Assembly (NCBI GenBank): GCA_003219355.1
Contig: QHOQ01000116.1
Span: 1-11,869, forward strand
DNA length: 11,869 bases
From: Verrucomicrobiota bacterium
GTDB lineage: Bacteria > Verrucomicrobiota > Verrucomicrobiia > Chthoniobacterales > UBA10450
Reading direction: 5' to 3'
The notes under the pieces are model-generated. The model was given only the letters and a program-made list of their open reading frames with translations. It made no database searches and was not told the DNA's origin. This document shows positions 6,984-11,869 of the stretch, in pieces (positions within the stretch are counted from its first letter, which is position 1; each line of letters begins with the position of its first letter). A program made the position numbers and the translations under genes.

Positions 6984-7403
6984 ATGCCGGAAGAAACCGT
7001 TTGGCGCGGCACATCATCGCAATGGAAAAACTTTGGCCTGTACATTCTATGCGCGCTCTTTTGTTGGCTGATCGTGCCGATCTTTATTGCGCTGGCGCGA
7101 TATCTCCAAACGAAAAATAAAGTTTATGAACTGACGACCGAGCGGCTGGAGATCACCGAAGGCGTTTTCAGCAAAGTCACAGACACGCTCGAGTTGTATC
7201 GGGTCAAGGACCTCGAGACGCGGCAGCCATTTCTTTATCGCACATTCGGTGTCGAGAATGTGCAATTGAATAGTTCGGATACTTCATCGCCATTTATTTT
7301 CATCCAAGCCATTCCGTGTACGATCGCGCTTGGGGACAAAATTCGGGACCAGGTGGAAGCGATTCGAACGCAAAAACAAGTACGCGAAATCGATGTTGAA
7401 TAA
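6984..7403 (+). CDS. Small membrane protein with bacterial PH (DUF304-type) domain
   Basis: 139-residue protein, probably in the inner membrane. Residues about 17-41 (from FGLYILCALFCWLIV) form one long hydrophobic segment, followed by a bacterial PH-like domain from about 47 to 125. That domain begins KVYELTTERLEITEGVFSK, the typical opening of this family, and continues with LELYRVKDLETRQPFLYRTFG and the closing helix DKIRDQVEAIRTQ. Function is unknown; such proteins are presumed to be membrane-associated binding modules. I chose the ATG at 6984. An upstream GTG in frame at 6924 would add 20 residues but would run into the divergent nucleotidyltransferase gene and lacks family-like sequence. 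No Shine-Dalgarno is visible. Only 42 bp separate this start from the divergent nucleotidyltransferase start. Confidence 0.82.
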   Translation: MPEETVWRGTSSQWKNFGLYILCALFCWLIVPIFIALARYLQTKNKVYELTTERLEITEGVFSKVTDTLELYRVKDLETRQPFLYRTFGVENVQLNSSDTSSPFIFIQAIPCTIALGDKIRDQVEAIRTQKQVREIDVE

Positions 7404-7432
7404 CGGTTTTGCATCTCAGCGAACGGATCGGG

Positions 7433-7663
7433 CTACCTCGGAGTAGGCGTTTCCAACGAATCTGTGATGCGAATCTTCTTCACCACGAGTTCGTCGATTT
7501 CGAGCCGTTTGATTCTTGCGCTCCCAATTGCGAGCCGGCCGATCACAACCGCGCCCAGAGCAAGGGTACCGATAGCGATAGCGCCGAGCGCTAAAGCTCC
7601 GATCGCTTGCGCTCCGACTGGTCTGAGGTCGCTTGCCATCCTGTCGATCTTATCAGCTGCCAT
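7433..7663 (-). CDS. 76-residue pentad-repeat protein of unknown function
   Basis: After a charged N-terminus (1-17), residues 18-67 divide into ten consecutive five-residue units: AQAIG, ALALG, AIAIG, TLALG, AVVIG, RLAIG, SARIK, RLEID, ELVVK, KIRIT. Position 4 is always I, L or V and position 2 nearly always aliphatic; glycine holds position 5 in the first six units and is replaced by charged or polar residues in the last four. The pattern resembles pentapeptide-repeat solenoids but without the A(D/N)Lxx consensus. I believe similar GALAIG/IDEL mini-proteins are scattered across bacterial genomes, without a known role. A beta-solenoid is possible, and so is membrane association of the Gly/Ala/Leu-rich half. 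The gene lies 57 bp downstream of the retropepsin gene on the same strand, probably in one transcript. No clear Shine-Dalgarno is present. The regular repeat argues against a chance reading frame. Confidence 0.75.
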   Translation of the reverse strand: MAADKIDRMASDLRPVGAQAIGALALGAIAIGTLALGAVVIGRLAIGSARIKRLEIDELVVKKIRITDSLETPTPR

Positions 7664-7720
7664 CGAGTCACGCTTGCCCGGTGTCGGAGGGAGGCGCCAG
7701 TTTTTTTGCGGCTGTCGCGC

Positions 7721-8707
7721 CTACCGCTCAAGATAAAGTGTGCGCGTCCCAAAATCGATAATGCCGTGATGCCGGTTGAGAATTTCGCCGCCGAGGAGAC
7801 CGGCAACGGGCGGCGACCCGCGCAATAATCCGTCGTGAATCAGTCCCTCCAGATCGACGACGCCCACTTCGTTGCCGACGATGTCGACAGAGCCAACGGA
7901 CAACTTGCGAATACGCGCCACTCGTACGCCGCGTTCTTTAAGATTCACTGCGGAAGAACTAAATGGCGTCTCGCGCGTCGCAATCCGCATTCGCCGAACG
8001 AAGGAGCGATGCAATAACGTGGCAAACGACCCGGTATCGATCATAAGCTTGGCAGCGGCGCCATTGATGGAGCCGTTGACATACAAATTGAAACCATCGC
8101 TGACTTGAATGGGCACGGCGCGCAATCCGCGGCGATCGAACCCGGGCGCGCTGCCAACGACGTCCGGATCGGTTTTCAAGATGAGCAACTGTCGGTGACA
8201 ATCTAGCACCGCTCTGGTCGGGAAAAGAATATCAGCTCCGATAATTCCATCGATTTCCTGCTCGTGGAGCAATTGTGCGGCCCGAGTGGAGCCCCCAAGA
8301 TCGACAGCGACCACCGGTTCATCCACCAGACTTAGCGAGCCGAGCCGCAGCTCACGGGCGATGGCCACGTTATTGAAAGCGCCATTAATCTGGATGCGCG
8401 CGGGCAGGGTGGATTTAGCGGAAATCGGAGTAAGCCGAAAATGCTCGCGACGATGTAAAGCGATCGCGCTCACCGGCGCACCGCTATCGACGCCGAGCCA
8501 CGCTGGCCTGCCATTGATATAAGCGCGAACGAGCAAGTGATTTTGGCGCGAACGCACGAGGGGCAGCGCTTCAAATTGCGGCAGCTTGGAGCGTCGATTC
8601 TCGCTGTTTGACCGGGTGGCGCCGAAGGTCGGAAAAGCAAGCAGCAGTCCGGCGAGAAAGATCGAAACCGTTCTTCGCGCTAAAGGGACGAGATTTGCTG
8701 CAAACAT
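7721..8707 (-). CDS. Secreted two-domain retropepsin-like aspartic protease
   Basis: Exported protein with two retropepsin-like (clan AA) units in one chain. From the ATG at 8707 it has 328 residues; residues 1 to about 30 form a signal peptide or anchor (LARR followed by a hydrophobic run to FPTFGA). Domain 1 carries the active-site triad LGVDSG (D74) and the hydrophobic-Gly segment IDGIIGADIL. Domain 2 carries MIDTG (D224) and VAGLLGGEIL, ending in a strand IIDFGTRTLYL. Retropepsins normally act as homodimers with one Asp per subunit; here both aspartates are present, so an intramolecular active site is conceivable. Substrate and proteolytic activity are unknown. A GTG at 8734 would add nine residues (S-K-R-A-I-L-A-P after Met); I prefer the ATG because it gives a more standard signal peptide, though neither has a Shine-Dalgarno. 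The pentad-repeat gene follows at 57 bp. Confidence 0.82.
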   Translation of the reverse strand: MFAANLVPLARRTVSIFLAGLLLAFPTFGATRSNSENRRSKLPQFEALPLVRSRQNHLLVRAYINGRPAWLGVDSGAPVSAIALHRREHFRLTPISAKSTLPARIQINGAFNNVAIARELRLGSLSLVDEPVVAVDLGGSTRAAQLLHEQEIDGIIGADILFPTRAVLDCHRQLLILKTDPDVVGSAPGFDRRGLRAVPIQVSDGFNLYVNGSINGAAAKLMIDTGSFATLLHRSFVRRMRIATRETPFSSSAVNLKERGVRVARIRKLSVGSVDIVGNEVGVVDLEGLIHDGLLRGSPPVAGLLGGEILNRHHGIIDFGTRTLYLER

Positions 8708-8814
8708 GGGCGCGAGAATAGCACGCTTTGACACAATCCGAAAACGGTGGGCTTCTGGTCAGAGTAAAGGGCGTCGTCGTCCTATTTTTTTTCAACCTAA
8801 TCAAGACGTTGGAA

Positions 8815-8833
8815 TTGCGCGCGAGCCGCGCAA
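8815..8833 (+). promoter_or_regulatory. Perfect hairpin just upstream of livK
   Basis: TTGCGCG (8815-8821) and CGCGCAA (8827-8833) are perfect reverse complements around the loop CGAGC, ending 21 bases before the livK ATG. It lies where the 5' leader or an operator would be in the divergent retropepsin-livK spacer (8708-8854). There is no T-run after it. An attenuator-like leader hairpin or a binding site for a dimeric regulator are both possible; only the symmetry is observed. Confidence 0.35.
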
Positions 8834-8854
8834 GGGTTACAAGACGGACTATTC

Positions 8855-9997
8855 ATGAACCCACTTACCCGTTACATCGTCGTTTCATTTCTGTTCGCAA
8901 CAGCCGGACTGCTCGCCTTTCCGGCAAATGCGCAAGACATCGTAGTGGGCGAGTTCGCCTCGCTCACCGGCAGCGAAGCCACTTTCGGAGTCAACTCCAG
9001 CAACGGTGTCGAGCTGGCCAAAGAGGAAATTAATAACGCCGGCGGATTGCTTGGTGGACGCAAGATCAAGATAATCATGGAGGACGACCAATCCAAACCG
9101 GGTCAGCCTTCGGCCGCAGTGAAAAAATTAATCGCGAACGACAAGGCCGTTGCGATCGTCGGCGAAATCGCTAGCTCGCGCTCACTCGAAGCCGCGCCGA
9201 TTTGCCAGGAAGCGAAAATTCCAATGGTGTCGCCGGGTTCGACCAATCCCTCCGTAACGGAAAAAGGCGATTACATTTTCCGTGTCTGCTTCATCGATCC
9301 GTTCCAGGGGACCGTCATGGCGAAATTCGCGCTCGATAATTTGCACACCAAAAAAGTGGCGATCTTGCAGGACGTGAAGAGCGATTACTCCAAAGGCTTG
9401 GCGCAATTTTTCAAGGAATACTTCACTAGCCACGGCGGGCAGATTGTGATCGATCGATCTTATACGGGTGGCGGCACCGACAAGGATTTCCGTGCGCAGC
9501 TCACCGCTATTAAAGCCGCCCAGCCCGAGGCGATTTTCGTTCCCGGCTATTACACGGAAGCTGGATTGATCGCGAAGCAGGCGCGCTCCTTAGGAATCAA
9601 GGTTCCCTTGCTGGGTGGTGACGGCTGGGACTCACCAAAACTGACGGAGATTGGCGGCAGCGCACTGGACGGCTGTTATTTCTCCACGCACTTCTCGGTC
9701 CAAGATAAAAATCCGAAAGTGCAGGATTTCGTGAAAAAATATCAAGGAAAATTTCACGCCCTGCCCGATGGAATGGCGCCGCTTGGTTATGACGCCATGA
9801 CAATTCTCGCGCAAGCAATCAATACCGCGGGATCGACTGACGGAACGAAGATTCGTGACGCGCTCACAAACGTGAAGGATTATCCTGGAGTTACCGGCAA
9901 CATCACGATTGACGAAAAGCGCAACGCGACGAAATCCGCTGTCGTTCTGCAAGTGAAGGCAAATCGAGCCAACTTCGTCGCGAGCGTACCGCCCTGA
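8855..9997 (+). CDS. livK: ABC transporter periplasmic binding protein, branched-chain amino acid type
   Basis: Periplasmic receptor that captures the substrate and delivers it to the LivHM permease. A signal peptide spans residues 1 to about 27, with likely cleavage after ANA. The mature part is a type I periplasmic binding fold (Peripla_BP_6): IVVGEFASLTGSEATFG opens lobe 1, GLLGGRKIKIIMEDDQS follows, and VAIVGEIASSRSLEAAP and IPMVSPGSTNPSVTEKGDY form the typical ligand-contact loops. Lobe 2 includes KVAILQDVKSDYSKG and PLLGGDGWDSP. The 380-residue length is normal. The family binds Leu/Ile/Val but also other amino acids, amides or urea, so the substrate is not proven and the symbol reflects family and operon. 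The ATG is followed by a standard signal peptide, although only a weak AAGACGGA precedes it. A palindromic repeat element separates it from livH, which may lower downstream expression relative to this gene. Confidence 0.92.
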   Translation: MNPLTRYIVVSFLFATAGLLAFPANAQDIVVGEFASLTGSEATFGVNSSNGVELAKEEINNAGGLLGGRKIKIIMEDDQSKPGQPSAAVKKLIANDKAVAIVGEIASSRSLEAAPICQEAKIPMVSPGSTNPSVTEKGDYIFRVCFIDPFQGTVMAKFALDNLHTKKVAILQDVKSDYSKGLAQFFKEYFTSHGGQIVIDRSYTGGGTDKDFRAQLTAIKAAQPEAIFVPGYYTEAGLIAKQARSLGIKVPLLGGDGWDSPKLTEIGGSALDGCYFSTHFSVQDKNPKVQDFVKKYQGKFHALPDGMAPLGYDAMTILAQAINTAGSTDGTKIRDALTNVKDYPGVTGNITIDEKRNATKSAVVLQVKANRANFVASVPP

Positions 9998-10002
9998 TTG
10001 TT

Positions 10003-10118
10003 GTCATTCCGGGGCAATCGAGAAACTCTCCGTATTTGCTCTGAAGACGGGTCGTAATCGTGTCCACCTGCGGGATGGACGATAAGAGAATCCTCGGCTA
10101 CGCTCCGCTCCGAATGAC
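10003..10118. repeat. Palindromic dispersed-type repeat between livK and livH
   Basis: The element starts with GTCATTCCGG (10003-10012) and ends with TCCGAATGAC (10109-10118). The outer seven bases, GTCATTC and GAATGAC, are perfect inverted repeats. Its right part, GAGAATCCTCGGCTACGCTC, resembles the CATTCCGAGC...GAATCCTCGG...GAATGAC spacer palindromes that I recall as dispersed in many bacterial genomes. Inside is a compact hairpin (10057-10083), with GTCCACC paired to GGATGGAC around a TGCG tetraloop. No transposase is encoded. Only this copy is in the window, so dispersal cannot be shown from here. Its right terminus contains the probable livH start codon. It could act as a partial terminator or an mRNA-stabilising structure within the operon. 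Confidence 0.65.
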
Positions 10119-11028
10119 GAGCACCGAATTTCTTCAACAGCTTATAAACGGTCTGTCATTGGGTGCGTTCTACGCGTTAATCGCGCTCGGTTACACGATG
10201 GTTTACGGCGTTCTGCGTTTCATCAACTTCGCCCACGGCGATGTCTTCATGATCGGTGCTTTTTGCGGCTATTATCTCAGCCCGCGGTTGCTGCCGCATT
10301 TCACCGGATGGATGACGCCGCTCGGACCAATCTCAGTCTTGGTTTTGACGATGCTGATCTGCGCTCTGCTTGGCATCGCAATCGAAAAAATCGCATACCG
10401 CCCCTTGCGTTCTCGGCCAAAACTCACCGTGCTCATCACCGCAATCGGCGTTTCACTGTTTCTCGAGTACGGCGGGCAGTTTGTTTTCGGCGCCGATCCG
10501 AAATCGTTTCCCGAATTGATGCCGGATCGCCCGCTCGAAGGAACGGGAGCACTGACGATCACAACCATACAGCTGGCCGCATTTATCGTCACCATTTCTT
10601 TACTGGTCGCACTAACCTTCATTGTGAAACGCACAAGACTTGGAATGGCGATGCGCGCGCTTTCGAACAATGCGACGGCTGCCGCGCTGATGGGGGTAAA
10701 CATCGACACAGTTGTTTCATTTACGTTTGGACTGGGCAGCGCTCTCGCTGGCGCAGGCGGAATCTTGTTTGCGCTCAGTTATCCATCGATCGATCCGCTT
10801 ATGGGTCTTTTGCCCGGCATCAAAGCGTTCGTCGCCGCAGTGCTCGGTGGAATCGGAAATATTCCTGGCGCTGCCGTGGGCGGAATCGTGCTCGGTGTGG
10901 TGGAAACATTCGTCGGGGGCTCGGCTTTTTCCACTTACCGGGACGCCATTGCCTTCGCGCTGCTCATTATAATCTTGCTCTTTCGCCCCACTGGCATCTT
11001 TGGACGTGCACAGATTGAGAAGGTTTAA
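10114..11028 (+). CDS. livH: Branched-chain amino acid ABC transporter permease LivH
   Basis: Inner-membrane permease subunit, expected to pair with LivM to form the translocation channel. From the ATG at 10114 it has 304 residues, the usual length, with about eight hydrophobic membrane segments. It opens with the hallmark FLQQLINGLSLGAFYALIALGY, followed by MVYGVLRFINFAHGDVFMIGAF. Later come the cytoplasmic coupling-type loop near RTRLGMAMRALSNNATAAALMG and the Gly-rich GIKAFVAAVLGGIGNIPGAA segment. An in-frame GTG at 10060 would add 18 residues, but those are a translation of the palindromic repeat; the family begins right at the FLQQLINGL stretch, so 10114 is preferred. No Shine-Dalgarno precedes it, since the upstream bases belong to the repeat. 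livM follows 30 bp downstream. Confidence 0.93.
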   Translation: MTSTEFLQQLINGLSLGAFYALIALGYTMVYGVLRFINFAHGDVFMIGAFCGYYLSPRLLPHFTGWMTPLGPISVLVLTMLICALLGIAIEKIAYRPLRSRPKLTVLITAIGVSLFLEYGGQFVFGADPKSFPELMPDRPLEGTGALTITTIQLAAFIVTISLLVALTFIVKRTRLGMAMRALSNNATAAALMGVNIDTVVSFTFGLGSALAGAGGILFALSYPSIDPLMGLLPGIKAFVAAVLGGIGNIPGAAVGGIVLGVVETFVGGSAFSTYRDAIAFALLIIILLFRPTGIFGRAQIEKV

Positions 11029-11047
11029 GTCAGGCGCGCACTCGGCC

Positions 11048-11055
11048 GAGGGAGA
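11048..11055 (+). promoter_or_regulatory. Ribosome-binding site of livM
   Basis: GAGGGAGA lies just before the ATG at 11059 (GAGGGAGATCAATG). This good purine-rich Shine-Dalgarno fixes the livM start, in contrast to livK and livH, which have weak or no such site. Confidence 0.6.
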
Positions 11056-11058
11056 TCA

Positions 11059-11869
11059 ATGAAATATCGGCACATCAAAAAATGGATACTGCTCGCCGGC
11101 ATTGTCCTGAGCGCCGTCGCGTCTCACTTTTCGGGGGCGATCAATTCATATTATCTACAAATTGTTATCTTTATCGGCATCAACATCACGCTCGCGGTCA
11201 GCCTCAACCTAATCAACGGTTACACAGGGCAATTTTCGTTAGGCCACGCTGGGTTTATGGCGATTGGGGCTTATGTATCTGCATATCTCTCCACTGAGCA
11301 CAGCACTGCCTTTTTCAAAGCGTTCGGAACAAATTTCTTCAGCATCGCTTTACTTTTTATCGGCGTTTTAATCGCTGGCGGGCTCGTTGCTTCGGTTGCC
11401 GGCCTCATTGTCGGCGTACCCTCCTTGCGGTTGAAGGGCGATTATCTTGCCATCGTTACTCTCGGTTTCGGCGAAATCATTCGCGTTTTGATTCAGAACA
11501 CGGACGCGATCGGGGGGCCACGTGGTTACAGCGGCATCGCAAGTTATACGACTATTTTTTGGACTTACTCGGTTGTCGCAATCACGATCTATGTTGTTGT
11601 TAGTCTGATCGATTCCACCTATGGCCGCGGTTTTCTCACGGTACGCGATGACGAGGTCGCATCTGAAGCCGTCGGAATTAATACGACGCGTTACAAGGTG
11701 ACTGCCTTTGTGCTCGGCGCATTTTTTGCAGGCGTTGCTGGTGGCCTCTACGCCCACAGCACTACTTACATTAATCCGAGCGGCTTCGATTTTCAGCGTT
11801 CGATCGAGATCGTGATCATGGTGATTCTGGGCGGGATGGGTAGTACCGCTGGCGTCACCTTTGCGGCGA
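11059..11869 (+). CDS. livM: Branched-chain amino acid ABC transporter permease LivM (3' end cut by window)
   Basis: Second inner-membrane permease subunit of the Liv-type transporter. 270 codons are visible with no stop before the right edge; the family is usually about 300-360 residues or longer, so a modest C-terminal part is missing. Residues 1 to about 28 form the first membrane segment. The family signature NLINGYTGQFSLGHAGF spans about 51-66, VPSLRLKGDYLAIVTLGFGEI about 120-140, GGPRG about 152-156, and the coupling loop with GRGFLTVRDDEVASEAVG about 189-206. The Gly-rich VILGGMGSTAG lies at 255-265. The start is supported by a good Shine-Dalgarno. It lies 30 bp after livH in the same transcription unit; livG and livF ATPase genes are expected next but lie outside the window. 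Confidence 0.93.
   Translation, partial: MKYRHIKKWILLAGIVLSAVASHFSGAINSYYLQIVIFIGINITLAVSLNLINGYTGQFSLGHAGFMAIGAYVSAYLSTEHSTAFFKAFGTNFFSIALLFIGVLIAGGLVASVAGLIVGVPSLRLKGDYLAIVTLGFGEIIRVLIQNTDAIGGPRGYSGIASYTTIFWTYSVVAITIYVVVSLIDSTYGRGFLTVRDDEVASEAVGINTTRYKVTAFVLGAFFAGVAGGLYAHSTTYINPSGFDFQRSIEIVIMVILGGMGSTAGVTFAA

Noticed and set aside
8728..8733. Perfect TTGACA as a -35 box for livK
   Set aside because: No -10-like hexamer lies 15-19 bp downstream, and the site overlaps the beginning of the divergent protease gene; probably chance.
9880..10137. 85-codon minus-strand frame over the livK 3' end and the repeat
   Set aside because: It is antisense to livK and otherwise reads through the palindromic repeat (HSERSVAEDS...RLPRNDNN), a typical artefact of translating such repeats.
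10263..11018. 251-codon plus-strand frame overlapping livH
   Set aside because: It lies in another frame inside an unmistakable LivH gene; its composition (many Arg, His, Cys, Trp) is that of a shadow frame and no family is recognisable.

Overview
This looks like ordinary chromosomal DNA from a free-living Gram-negative bacterium of roughly 50-55% GC. Signal peptides, a Prc/Tsp protease, an L,D-transpeptidase, paired peptidoglycan-recycling-type enzymes and a periplasmic-binding-protein transporter all imply a diderm envelope. The mixture (two-domain retropepsin-like protein, pentad-repeat mini-protein, a CATTCC...GAATGAC palindromic spacer, many genes without a clear Shine-Dalgarno) fits soil Verrucomicrobiota (Chthoniobacterales type). 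That placement is an impression from gene content, not a computed result. There are no rRNA or tRNA genes, insertion sequences, CRISPR arrays or phage genes.

Layout. The left edge holds the first six codons of a minus-strand gene with a strong Shine-Dalgarno, then a 330-bp gene-free gap. Next come thyA (+) and a secreted L,D-transpeptidase (+), convergent with a large tail-specific protease prc (-). A 236-bp divergent spacer leads to a GloC/YcbL-type metallo-beta-lactamase-fold hydrolase (+). This converges on a two-gene minus-strand operon: a MurU-like sugar nucleotidyltransferase with an added hexapeptide-repeat tail, followed 11 bp later by an AmgK-like sugar kinase. Only 42 bp away and divergent is a small membrane protein with a bacterial PH domain (+). 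It converges on a minus-strand pair: a two-domain retropepsin-like aspartic protease and a 76-residue protein built of five-residue repeats. The right quarter is a branched-chain amino acid type ABC transporter operon (+): the binding protein (livK), a palindromic repeat element, permease livH, and permease livM, cut by the window edge. The ATPase genes livG and livF are expected just beyond it.

How the genes fit together. The central block is enriched for envelope and peptidoglycan functions: L,D-crosslinking, periplasmic proteolysis, and anomeric kinase plus nucleotidyltransferase that could salvage wall amino sugars. The liv operon is a separate uptake unit. The most unusual points are (1) the palindromic repeat between livK and livH, whose right end supplies the probable livH start codon; (2) the nucleotidyltransferase with a beta-helix tail beside its kinase; (3) the single-chain tandem retropepsin with both catalytic aspartates beside the pentad-repeat mini-protein; and (4) a hairpin that would mask the ribosome-binding site of the gene at the left edge. 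I did not find a clearly new multi-gene defence or mobile system.
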